NCBI RefSeq assembly: GCF_014287705.1 | Contig: NZ_JACOOY010000002.1 | Location: forward strand, 1-64,000 | Length of the DNA stretch: 64,000 nucleotides | Reading direction: 5' to 3' | Source of the DNA: Dorea_D hominis | Lineage (GTDB): Bacteria > Bacillota > Clostridia > Lachnospirales > Lachnospiraceae | Part shown: positions 25,270 to 34,594 of the stretch, piece after piece | Position numbering within the stretch: the stretch's first letter is position 1 | Layout: each line of letters begins with the position of its first letter | Made by a program: the position numbers and the translations under genes | The notes under the pieces: generated by a model | Told to the model about the DNA's origin: nothing | The model's input: the letters and a program-made list of their open reading frames with translations, nothing else | Databases searched by the model: none

Positions 25270-27093
25270 ATGAAGAAAAGAAGATTAAGTGCATTTGTAA
25301 TTGCGCTTGCACTGGCAGTGGGAAGCGTATTTCCCGCATTTGCAGCAGAACACATTGTAGACACATCGAAAAAAGGTTCACTTACGATTTACAAGTATGA
25401 TATAACAGGCGCCGGCAAAGCTGGTATACAGGCAGGAGAACCGGGAAACGGGCGGAAAGATGAATCTGTAGAGAACAAGTTAAAGGATTACGCAATGGAA
25501 GGTGTGGAATTTACCTGTCTTCGTGTCGGAGATGTGGACACATACAGTAAGAATGGGGATGTGAAACTAATATATGGAATCCCGGATATTTTGGAGAAGA
25601 TTTTAGGTCTGGAGAAGAAAGCAGCCACAGAGACAAAAGATGGAACCTGTTATTATACAGCAGATCAGATTCAGACAGCCATGAGGAATGCACTTGCGGA
25701 TAATGTGACAACGAAGAACCGTCTGGAAGATTATGTAAAAGCCGGAGAGAAGATGACGCTCACTGACACAACCGGAAAGACAACGAAAGCAGGTCTGGAA
25801 CTTGGTTTGTATCTGCTTGTAGAGACGAAAGTACCCGAGGATGTTACCGATACGACAGATCCGTGGTTTGTACAGCTTCCGATGACGGATGCAGGTGGAG
25901 AAAGCTGGTTTTATGATGTGACCTGTTATCCGAAGAACCAGACTGGAGATCCGATACTGGATAAGAAGGTAAAGGACCGGGCAGATGGAAAATCTGGGTA
26001 CAAAGACACGGTGACAGCTTCAGAAGGTGCAGCACTGGATTATCAGTTTATATCAAAACTTCCGCATATTACAAGCACATCAACTTATCTTAGTAAATAC
26101 ACATTCAAAGATACAATGGCGAAAGGTCTTCGCTATGGAGAAAATGCAGTTCTTGCATTTTATGATTCCGCAGAAAAAGCAACAACAACAAATATAGATA
26201 ATGTCGCCGGAAGCGGTGCGGTGGCAGTGTGGACGAAGGATTCAGGAAAATTCACACAGGAATATACGAAAAATGAGGATGAAAGTTCCCAGATGCTTCT
26301 TGGCATGACAAAAGAAGGATTAAAAGAAATTAACGAAAATTATTCGGATAAATATCTGGTTGTGTATTATACCGCAACCGTCAGATCTGAAGAATCGGTT
26401 GTAACCGGAGATAAAGGAAATCCAAACGATGTTACGCTTGAATGGAGAAGAACAAGCGACTCTTATTACGACACGCAGGATGATAAGGCACTTGTTTATA
26501 CTTATGGAATCCATTTGAAAAAGACATTTTCAGATGGAAAAGGAGATGCCACGCAGGTACAGTTTGTATTGCAGAATCAGACAGATAGATATTATGTAAA
26601 GGCGAATGGAACAGACGGTGTCTACTATGTGACAGGAAAAGAAGAAGAGAGAAATAAAGCAACAGACTTTACACCTGCAGCGGACGGAACGCTCTTGATC
26701 CATGGACTGGAAGGAGATACTTACGTGCTGACAGAGACACATTCGGATCAGGGATACAGTCTCTTGAAAGAACCACTTCAGATTGTGATCCATGGGACAA
26801 AAGGTGTAGTAAGCAGTTCGGCAAAAGGAACAGAAAGCTCGGTGCAGGTTACAGCGGCTTCTGCAACAGTTGATGGGACAAATGCAATAATGGAGAAATC
26901 TTCCACTGATCCGGCTTCTGCAAATGCGCTTGTGAAAATGGAAGTGCAGAATGCAAAAGGTTTTTCGCTTCCGAAGACAGGAGGAAGAGGGCTGTATCTG
27001 CTTACGATTGCAGGTGTGATCCTGGCAGGAACAGGAATGATGTTTACTACCGGAAAAAGAAAAAAAGATGAAAAAACTCCATGCGTAAAATAA
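25270..27093 (+). CDS. Major pilin subunit, LPxTG-anchored (SpaA/isopeptide fimbrial type)
   Basis: 607 residues. Signal peptide to about 26 (cleavage after AFA). Mature protein opens with a D1-like SpaA module (KKGSLTIYKYD). A pilin-type lysine lies in CYPKNQ (near 223), a fimbrial isopeptide (D2) domain spans about 235-425, and a C-terminal Cna-B module carries the E-box YVLTETHSDQGY. Sorting signal LPKTG at 567-571, hydrophobic segment and basic tail. ATG at 25270 follows AAAGGAGAA. Sortase C polymerises such subunits through the pilin Lys and LPxTG. First gene of the operon; its end overlaps the sortase start by 13 bases. Confidence 0.92.
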   Translation: MKKRRLSAFVIALALAVGSVFPAFAAEHIVDTSKKGSLTIYKYDITGAGKAGIQAGEPGNGRKDESVENKLKDYAMEGVEFTCLRVGDVDTYSKNGDVKLIYGIPDILEKILGLEKKAATETKDGTCYYTADQIQTAMRNALADNVTTKNRLEDYVKAGEKMTLTDTTGKTTKAGLELGLYLLVETKVPEDVTDTTDPWFVQLPMTDAGGESWFYDVTCYPKNQTGDPILDKKVKDRADGKSGYKDTVTASEGAALDYQFISKLPHITSTSTYLSKYTFKDTMAKGLRYGENAVLAFYDSAEKATTTNIDNVAGSGAVAVWTKDSGKFTQEYTKNEDESSQMLLGMTKEGLKEINENYSDKYLVVYYTATVRSEESVVTGDKGNPNDVTLEWRRTSDSYYDTQDDKALVYTYGIHLKKTFSDGKGDATQVQFVLQNQTDRYYVKANGTDGVYYVTGKEEERNKATDFTPAADGTLLIHGLEGDTYVLTETHSDQGYSLLKEPLQIVIHGTKGVVSSSAKGTESSVQVTAASATVDGTNAIMEKSSTDPASANALVKMEVQNAKGFSLPKTGGRGLYLLTIAGVILAGTGMMFTTGKRKKDEKTPCVK

Positions 27094-27908
27094 TACAGAT
27101 CGGATTGATCCTGGCAGGGATCGGAATGGCTTCTTATCCATGGATCAGTAACAGTTTGTATGAAAAAGAAGCAGGTTCCCGGATACAGGTATATGAAAAA
27201 AAGAGCAGGGAACTTCCGAAGAAAAATTATCAAAATCTTATGCGGGAAGCAAGAGATTACAATGCGAATCTTGCAAAAGCAGATGTGATACTGACAGATC
27301 CATTTTCATCAGAACAGAGTAAAAAAAATACCTGAAAGGATTACCGGGAAATATTACATATCCCCGGAAGTGAAGTAATGGCATATGTGGATATTCCGGG
27401 AATCCGTATATATCTTCCGGTATATCATGGAACGGACGGTGAGGTGCTGGAAAAAGGGATCGGGCACCTCGGTGCGACAAGTGTTCCGGTTGGCGGTAAA
27501 GGAACTCATGCAGTACTTACCGGGCATACAGGACTGGATAAAGCAAAATTATTTACAGATTTGGAAGAGGTCAGAAAAAAAGATCAGTTTTATATTCATG
27601 TGCTGGGAAAAATCCTGGCATATGAAGTGGACGATATTTCTGTTGTACGTCCCGATGATACGAAGAAACTGTATGTGCAGGGAGAGCAAGATCTGGTGAC
27701 GCTTTTAACCTGCACGCCGTATGGAGTGAACAGTCACAGATTACTGGTCAGAGGACATCGTATTTCTTACCGGAAGGAAGCATACAGAGAAGAAAAGCAT
27801 AAGAAAAGGAAGACCAGATGGCAAAAGGAGTATCGGAAAACTTTGCTGATCGCAGCGTCGATGGTTGTGTGCGTTGGAATTTTAAAAAGAAAGTGGACAT
27901 CTGAGTGA
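27081..27908 (+). pseudogene. Class C sortase interrupted by one in-frame TGA
   Basis: Reads as one 275-residue pilin-polymerising sortase except for TGA at 27333-27335 (codon 85). Before it: membrane segment (4-24) and the class C lid DPF at 73-75. After it, in the same frame: KDYREIL, VDIPGIRIYLPVYHGT, catalytic His149 (LTGHTG), Cys211 (LLTCTPYG), Arg220 (SHRLLVRG) and a C-terminal membrane segment. A GGAAG 7 bases before ATG 27378 could restart translation and give a 176-residue catalytic part without lid or N-terminal anchor. Otherwise intact, so the stop is recent, a sequencing error, or functional. Confidence 0.85.
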
Positions 27909-30900
27909 TGAAAAAGACAAAGCTTGCGGGAATTGTTTTGTGGTTACTTGGAATATGTCTGTATTTTTATCCGGATGTGGCAACAGATCTGCAGGAGATA
28001 AAAGTACAGGCATTTGTAAAAACGTATGAGCGTGAACATAAAAGCAGACGAAGGAGTGTAACAGGAAGCAGGCAGGAAGAATACGGATATATTCAGATCC
28101 CGAAAATGAATGTGACGCTGCCACTTTATAGAAATGAGACAGAAGAACATCTTGCGTGGGGAGCTGCTATTTTAAAAGAAAGTGGACTTCCAGAGGAAAA
28201 AGGGCAGAATTGTATCATTGCAGCGCACCGGGGATACCGGGGAAAGCCTTATTTCCGGGATATTGAAAAGCTGGAGTATGGTGATGTAATTTATGTGCGG
28301 ACACCTGAGCAGAAACTGGAATATAGAGTGCAGGATATGGATATCATCCGGCTGGAAGAAACACAGAAAATAAAAAAAGAGAAAGATATGCTTACGCTTC
28401 TGACCTGTCATCCATATCGGGGGAATGGAAAATTCCGTTACCTGGTATATTCAGTCAGAAAGCGAAGAAAAGAAGGAGACAGGAGCATGACAGAATGCAG
28501 GAAGATACAGAAAACGCAGGATGTACGGGTAGAGCAGTATTTCCGGAAAATCTGCGGAATAATTCTGCTTATATTATTGCTGACCGGAATATGGGGAATG
28601 TCTGCAAAGGCTGCCAGACACAGCTTGTCAAAGAAAATAGATACGAGCAGTCACATTGTGACTTATCAGTGGAAAAGTAATGCAAAGTTCAATACCGGAA
28701 AAGGGTTACAGTATATAAGGGAAAATGCCTGTGTGCTGCTTCATTATATGGATGGCGAACTGGGGCAGTGTGTCTATGCGGAGCAGGATACACCGGTTGG
28801 TCCTGCGAAAGAATTCGATGTGACAAAAGACAGCCGCACAAGCTGGATGTATGAACGGAAAAACGGATATGAGAAATATAAATATATCGGTATCGCACAA
28901 GAATATCTGCTTTCAGGAAAAGTCACACTTCGTGGGATTACCGGGAGCAGTAAACTGATGAAACTTCCGAAAAGCAAAAGACAGATGCTCGCCCAGGGAT
29001 TCAGCTGGTATATGCAGCATGCATCCTACAACCGGACGGAAGGAAAGACGGTAAAGCTGATCAGTCAGGTTCCGGATTTTGGTGCATCGAAACAGATCAT
29101 TCTATATGATCAGCTCTATACGGAAGCAAAGAATATACTGGGAGATTATACGATCACAGAGAAAACTTACAAACTGGAGAGGTATGGAAACACTCATCAG
29201 CCGATCGCTGTTTTTAAAATTGTGACGAATCCAAAACCGGTCATAAAGAATGTAGAAAGAAAAGGTGCCGGTGAGTCATCCCAGAAAGTATCACTTCGGA
29301 TCGACAAGAGAGACATTCGTACAGAAAGAGCACTGGAAGGAGCTGTTTTTCAGTTAAGCTGTGACGGAAAAGCGATTGTGGATGTGATAACGGATGCAGA
29401 TGGGAAAGCGCAGTATATTTATGAGCGGCTGTTGAAGACGAAGACATACACGGTGTCAAAAAAATATGTGTCAAACTGGGATGATCTGGATAAAAAGAAG
29501 AAATCAGAGGCGACAGAAAATGGCTATTATCAGAATAAAAGTCTGGCAGAAAAGGCAGCAAAAAGAGAGATAAATAAAAAAGTTCAAGCGGAACTGTCTT
29601 CTTTGCAGAGTAAGTTCCACTTATGGAATATAAAAGAGATAAAAGCGCCTTTCGGTCACAGGATTTCCGATGCAGACGGAGTGATGCTCACAGAACAGAC
29701 GGAGAAAGATCTAAAAGTACAATTGTGGAATTATCCGGAAGACAGAGAACTTAAGCTTGAAAAGATCAGTGCAGAAAAAGAAGAGAGTGCGGAGACATCC
29801 CTGGCAGATGCAATTTATGGTCTGTATGCGGAAACAGAAATAATGGACAGTGATAACAAGCGGGTGCTCTATGTACCGGGAGAAGAAGTGACGGAACTTT
29901 GCACAAACCAGAAGGGGCAGGCGAATGCAGGAGGACTTCGCCCGGGGAAATATTATTTAAGAGAAAAAGAAGCTCCGAGAGGATTCTTGTTGGATGACAC
30001 TGCTTATTCGGTGGATTTACGGACTGAAGATCAGAAAATTACTGTACAGGATGCTATGATCAGAGGAAAGATTCGCATACATAAAACATGTGGCAGACAG
30101 GATGGTACAGACAGTATGCCGGAAGAAGGGGCAGCGTTTGTACTGTATGACAGTCAGGGAAGAAAGGTTGAGACTCTGCTTACAGATTTAGAAGGAAAGG
30201 CAGAATCGGGATGGCTTCCTTATGGACATTATCGTCTGGAACAGATACAGGGAATTGGAGGATACAGTTTTCTGGCACCGCAGACAGTTGCGGTTACAAG
30301 AAATCAGAAAATCTATGAGATAAAAGGGCATGACATGCCAGCATATGCAGGTATTGCAATTTCAAAAGTAAAGAAATTATTTGATGCTGAGACAGGAATT
30401 AACGAATGTGAAGCAGAAAAAGGTGCTGAATTTGAAATCCTGGACGCATCCGGGAAAAAGGTAGAGAGTCTTGTTACTGATGAGAACGGAACAGCATACA
30501 GCCAGAAGATGGAGCCGGGAATTTATACGATACATCAGAGTAAAGGTGCGGAAAATTATAAAAAGATTCCGGATTTTAAAGTGACGATAAAGTCAGGAGA
30601 AGAGCGCTTATTATCTTATTATCTGGAAAATGAGAGTACTGCGCAAAAGATACGGATACGAAAAACCAAGGAAAAGGATGGCAAAGAGACACTGGAAGCA
30701 GGAGCGGAGTTTGAAGTATTGAATGAGAAAAAAGAGAAGATGCAGACACTTGTAACAGATGAAAAAGGAGAAGCCTGTGCTTTACTGGATATGCTTTCCT
30801 CTGGCGAATCATTCTTTGTAAGACAGACAAAAGGAGCAGAAGGTTATTCCTTTGCGGAAATCTTTGATTCGTCCAAAGAAACACCGGTAGAAGAAGACGG

Positions 30901-33900
30901 TCATCTCGTCTATACATTCAAAGCAAAAGATGTATTTGAGGATTATGCGTTTATTCACATAAAGAAAATGATGGTTACAGATCGTCCGTCAAAGACAGAA
31001 ACTGTGACACAGCCGGAAGCAGGAGCCAGGTTTGAGATTCGGAACGAGCAGGGAAAAGCAGTGGAGACACTTACGACAGACGAAAAAGGGGAAGCAGTAA
31101 GCGGAAAACTTGCATTTGGAACATATATGATTCATCAGATAGAAGGAGTGTCAACGCACAGATTCAGCGAAGACAGGAAAGTCATCCTTGGGAAAGAGCA
31201 AAAAGGAAAAACGGAAGTAATTACTATAATAAATGAAGAAAATTTGATTTCTTTTGAATTAACAAAGCGTTCGGCAGAGACCGGAAAGCTTTTAAATGAT
31301 GCAACTTATCTTGTGCTGGATGAGAAAGGAGAAACGGTTGCCAGATTTACAACCGGACAGGGGGAGGAGACAGAAAAGCAGGGAGCCGGGATGTGTCGTC
31401 TGCCTTACGGACATTACACACTGAAAGAAATTGTATCACCTGATGGCTATAAATGCAGTCAGAAGAAAGAATTTACAATTACATTCAAAGATGCGCCGGA
31501 TGGAATTATGAAAATGGAAGATCAAGATGTCCCGGTTCGCGGGAAGATCCAGATGACGAAGATGGGTGACCGGTTACATGGATTTTCACAGGGGCAGTTC
31601 CAATACAGAACTGGGCAGGTGGCAGGAGCTGTCTATGGATTGTATGCAAAGGAAGATATCTGCCTGGATGATGATTCGGTATTGTGGAAGACAGGAACAT
31701 TGATCGATAAGAAGAGGACAGATGAATCCGGTAACATAAAATTCACACGCAAACAGGCAGATGGAACAAAGACAGAATTATTTCCACTTGGAATATATGA
31801 AGTACGGGAGCTGGAAGCACCATATGGCTATCGAAAAGACGAAGAGATATATGAAGTCCGTCTGACATGGGATGAAAATGCCAAAAAGGAGAATGAAGTC
31901 ACATCGCCGGATGTACCGGATAACAATACGGATGAGTCACTGCCTGTTACATACCCGGAAGCGAGCAAGGGACGTTATATTTTAAAGTCCGGAAGAGAAT
32001 TCCGAAGAATACTCCACAGCGTGGAAGATAAGCTTGACACAATAACATTTACAAATGAAAAAGCACCGGAAGGAGCGTCATATAAAGATGTATCTTCATT
32101 GGAGGATGGAAGTGTTGTGATGTGGATGGAAGATCAGAATTGCATGATTTCCACGCAGACGGAAGAACAGGATGTCATTCTGAACGCAGACAGTTCTGCG
32201 GTGTTCAGACAACTGGTTATGTTGGAGAAGATTTATTTTGATGCTATAGAGACTTCCAGTGTGATCAATGCAAATGATATGTTCAGCAGATGTACAAAAT
32301 TAAAAGAACTGGATCTGACAAGATTTTATACAAAAAACATGAAATATGTAAAAAATATGTTTCGAAATTGTACGAGTCTGGAAAAAATCTATGCCAATAC
32401 AAGAATCGAAAATGAGGAGACAGAAGGCTCGCCGGTTCCAGTGAAGGCGGACGTAAGTCCGAAATATGATTTTACAGTAGGAAGTGTTTATAAAACGGAA
32501 GATTTTAATTTTCAGCTTGTGTATAGTGACGGTTCCAGGAAAGAAGTATATCCTTCGGACGAAGAAGTACAGATTTTGCCACAGAAAGCAGAAAAAGAAG
32601 GAAAAGAGACGGTTGGATTTGTATTTACAAAAGGAAGTCTTGCAGATTATCCGAAAGCAGAGACAATCGTACAGGTTGTAGATGTAATAGATGCAGACAG
32701 GCAGGAAGTGAAAGATGTTGATTTCCGGTTGGAAGCAGAAGATGCACTCCTGACGCAGACAATTGAAATTGGAAAAGAAGATGAAAGTGGAAATCCGGTA
32801 GAAGGAGCTCTGTTTGGTATGTATGCAGGCAGAGAGATCCGGAATGCGGACGGAGAAATTCTCTTCCGGAAAGGTGAACGAATTATGGAAGCACAGTCAG
32901 AAAGTACAGGAGAAGGAACAAGTTCGAAAGTAATGTTTTCCGGACTTCCATCGGATCTTTACAGTTCTGGCGCAGATGGATTATATGAAGTAAGAGAAAT
33001 AAGAAGTGCACCGGGGTACAAGATTGAAAAAGGAACGAAGAACAGTTGGAGTTTTGATGGAGAACCGAAAGAAAACAGCAGGACAGTAACAGTCAGCAAC
33101 CGGAAACTTGAACATGCGGAACTTGTGAAGATATGGGATGATAATCGTAATGCGGCAGGGAAACGCCCTTCGGAGATTCTTATTTCTGCAAAAAAAGACG
33201 GAATAGAAAAGACATATACATTATCGAAAGAAAATGACTGGAGGCTGGAAACAGACATTCTGGTTGCAGAGATGAAAGAGTGGGAGTTGTGTGAAGAAGT
33301 ACCGGAAGGATATGAATCTGATGGGATAATTACAGATGAGAAGAAAGGAGTCTGGACGGTGACAAATAAAATTAAGGACCGGCGATGCAATCTGCAGGTA
33401 GAGAAGAAGTGGGAAGATGAAGACAATCTGGATGGAATTCGTCCGGATAAGGTAAAAGTGTATCTGTATCAAAATGGTATTCCGTACCGGGAAACAATTT
33501 TGCAGGAGGAAAATAACTGGAAAGATGAAAAAAGCTTTGAGGATCTTCCGGCAGAAGATGAGAAAGGAAGAGCTTATGTTTATGAATTCCGGGAAGAACA
33601 GACAGAACTTATTGACGGAAACAAGGAGACAGGATATTTACCGCTTTATACGGAAGAAGAGACAGAGGAAGAGAACAGAAGTTTTCTGAAAACGACAATT
33701 ACGAACCAGCATGTTCCGGAGAAAGGGAAAATTATAATCTTCAAGAAAATTAAAAAAGATGAGATTGACTGGGAAAAATGGAGACCGGAGTTTTCATTTA
33801 CACTTCATGGAAAAACGCTTTTGGGCGAGGAAATCAACCAACAGGGAATCCTTTCTTTTACAAAAGAAGAAGTCAGGTATCTGTTGGAAGAAACGGATGG

Positions 33901-34594
33901 ATATATTACCAAATCTCTGGAGTTTACAGATCTGCAGCCGGGAACCTATACGGTGCGGGAAGAGCAGACAGATCCTTATTACCGGCTGTCACAGATAAGC
34001 TGTACAGACGAAGGTGTGAAGATTGATGAAACAAACCAGGAGATAACCTGGCGGATCGGACGTGACGGACAGTCACAGGGGAGAAGAACGCTGGAAGGAC
34101 ATGCTGTATTTGAAAATCGTGCAAGAACCGGAAAGATCCAGATTAGGAAAACAGATGAGCATGGAAATGCGCTTGCTGGAGTTTTGTTTGGAATCTATGA
34201 TGCTAATGGAAAGCAGGTTGCTGTGTCCACATCAGGAAAGGATGGGAAACTGGCATTTTCCGGGCTTAAAACCGGACAATATGAGATAAAAGAATTGCAG
34301 ACAGTTTATGGAAAAAGTAAACTGACAAAACCAATTTCTGTAACAATCCCACTTGTGCTGCCAAAGGAAGAAGCAGAGAAAGAAGGAGCCGATGTAGAGA
34401 AAGCAGTCGTTTTTCGGGATTCCTGTTATTATTATGATCTTTCTTACCAGATAAGTAACAGCGCTGTTTTAGAACTTCCGGAGACAGGTGCGCACATTGG
34501 ATATGGATTATTGCTCGCAGGGATGGCATGTATGAGTATGGGAATGTATGCAGGAAGAAAAAGGAGGAAAGGTAAATATGCAGGAAAAGGATAG
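27905..34594 (+). CDS. Fused ORF: sortase joined to giant multi-domain LPETG adhesin
   Basis: 2229 codons with no stop. Residues 1-190 are a complete class C-like sortase: membrane segment 8-28, YGYIQIPKMNVTLPLY, His108 (AAHRG), Cys168 (LLTCHPY), Arg178 (FRYLVY). Residues 195-237 look like a separate signal peptide (MTECRK, then GIILLILLLTGIWGMSAKA). The adhesin follows: a possible thioester domain (about 240-425), roughly eight SpaA/Cna-B-like modules (425-1340), a BspA-like DUF285 segment (about 1375-1500), more SpaA and two Cna-B modules (to about 1920), a pilin-linkage-like domain, a last SpaA module and LPETG at 2191-2195. Starts overlapping the upstream sortase stop (GTGATGA). An internal ATG at 28487 has its own Shine-Dalgarno, so the adhesin may also be made alone. 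Confidence 0.88.
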   Translation: MMKKTKLAGIVLWLLGICLYFYPDVATDLQEIKVQAFVKTYEREHKSRRRSVTGSRQEEYGYIQIPKMNVTLPLYRNETEEHLAWGAAILKESGLPEEKGQNCIIAAHRGYRGKPYFRDIEKLEYGDVIYVRTPEQKLEYRVQDMDIIRLEETQKIKKEKDMLTLLTCHPYRGNGKFRYLVYSVRKRRKEGDRSMTECRKIQKTQDVRVEQYFRKICGIILLILLLTGIWGMSAKAARHSLSKKIDTSSHIVTYQWKSNAKFNTGKGLQYIRENACVLLHYMDGELGQCVYAEQDTPVGPAKEFDVTKDSRTSWMYERKNGYEKYKYIGIAQEYLLSGKVTLRGITGSSKLMKLPKSKRQMLAQGFSWYMQHASYNRTEGKTVKLISQVPDFGASKQIILYDQLYTEAKNILGDYTITEKTYKLERYGNTHQPIAVFKIVTNPKPVIKNVERKGAGESSQKVSLRIDKRDIRTERALEGAVFQLSCDGKAIVDVITDADGKAQYIYERLLKTKTYTVSKKYVSNWDDLDKKKKSEATENGYYQNKSLAEKAAKREINKKVQAELSSLQSKFHLWNIKEIKAPFGHRISDADGVMLTEQTEKDLKVQLWNYPEDRELKLEKISAEKEESAETSLADAIYGLYAETEIMDSDNKRVLYVPGEEVTELCTNQKGQANAGGLRPGKYYLREKEAPRGFLLDDTAYSVDLRTEDQKITVQDAMIRGKIRIHKTCGRQDGTDSMPEEGAAFVLYDSQGRKVETLLTDLEGKAESGWLPYGHYRLEQIQGIGGYSFLAPQTVAVTRNQKIYEIKGHDMPAYAGIAISKVKKLFDAETGINECEAEKGAEFEILDASGKKVESLVTDENGTAYSQKMEPGIYTIHQSKGAENYKKIPDFKVTIKSGEERLLSYYLENESTAQKIRIRKTKEKDGKETLEAGAEFEVLNEKKEKMQTLVTDEKGEACALLDMLSSGESFFVRQTKGAEGYSFAEIFDSSKETPVEEDGHLVYTFKAKDVFEDYAFIHIKKMMVTDRPSKTETVTQPEAGARFEIRNEQGKAVETLTTDEKGEAVSGKLAFGTYMIHQIEGVSTHRFSEDRKVILGKEQKGKTEVITIINEENLISFELTKRSAETGKLLNDATYLVLDEKGETVARFTTGQGEETEKQGAGMCRLPYGHYTLKEIVSPDGYKCSQKKEFTITFKDAPDGIMKMEDQDVPVRGKIQMTKMGDRLHGFSQGQFQYRTGQVAGAVYGLYAKEDICLDDDSVLWKTGTLIDKKRTDESGNIKFTRKQADGTKTELFPLGIYEVRELEAPYGYRKDEEIYEVRLTWDENAKKENEVTSPDVPDNNTDESLPVTYPEASKGRYILKSGREFRRILHSVEDKLDTITFTNEKAPEGASYKDVSSLEDGSVVMWMEDQNCMISTQTEEQDVILNADSSAVFRQLVMLEKIYFDAIETSSVINANDMFSRCTKLKELDLTRFYTKNMKYVKNMFRNCTSLEKIYANTRIENEETEGSPVPVKADVSPKYDFTVGSVYKTEDFNFQLVYSDGSRKEVYPSDEEVQILPQKAEKEGKETVGFVFTKGSLADYPKAETIVQVVDVIDADRQEVKDVDFRLEAEDALLTQTIEIGKEDESGNPVEGALFGMYAGREIRNADGEILFRKGERIMEAQSESTGEGTSSKVMFSGLPSDLYSSGADGLYEVREIRSAPGYKIEKGTKNSWSFDGEPKENSRTVTVSNRKLEHAELVKIWDDNRNAAGKRPSEILISAKKDGIEKTYTLSKENDWRLETDILVAEMKEWELCEEVPEGYESDGIITDEKKGVWTVTNKIKDRRCNLQVEKKWEDEDNLDGIRPDKVKVYLYQNGIPYRETILQEENNWKDEKSFEDLPAEDEKGRAYVYEFREEQTELIDGNKETGYLPLYTEEETEEENRSFLKTTITNQHVPEKGKIIIFKKIKKDEIDWEKWRPEFSFTLHGKTLLGEEINQQGILSFTKEEVRYLLEETDGYITKSLEFTDLQPGTYTVREEQTDPYYRLSQISCTDEGVKIDETNQEITWRIGRDGQSQGRRTLEGHAVFENRARTGKIQIRKTDEHGNALAGVLFGIYDANGKQVAVSTSGKDGKLAFSGLKTGQYEIKELQTVYGKSKLTKPISVTIPLVLPKEEAEKEGADVEKAVVFRDSCYYYDLSYQISNSAVLELPETGAHIGYGLLLAGMACMSMGMYAGRKRRKGKYAGKG
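28473..28489 (+). promoter_or_regulatory. Internal ribosome binding site and start for the adhesin part
   Basis: AAGGAG (28473-28478) stands 8 bases before ATG 28487, in frame at codon 195 of the fused ORF. The peptide from here has a basic start, hydrophobic core and AKA cleavage site, which is what a free-standing secreted adhesin needs. It marks the ancestral gene boundary. Confidence 0.7.

Noticed and set aside
25040..25270. c-di-GMP-I or c-di-GMP-II riboswitch before the pilin gene
   Set aside because: Looked for the conserved aptamer pieces of both classes because such switches control pili in other Clostridia; none is present.
27333..27335. TGA read as selenocysteine or other recoding in the sortase
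   Set aside because: No Cys or Sec position exists there in the sortase family and I see no SECIS-like hairpin directly after the codon. A nonsense change or sequencing error is simpler.
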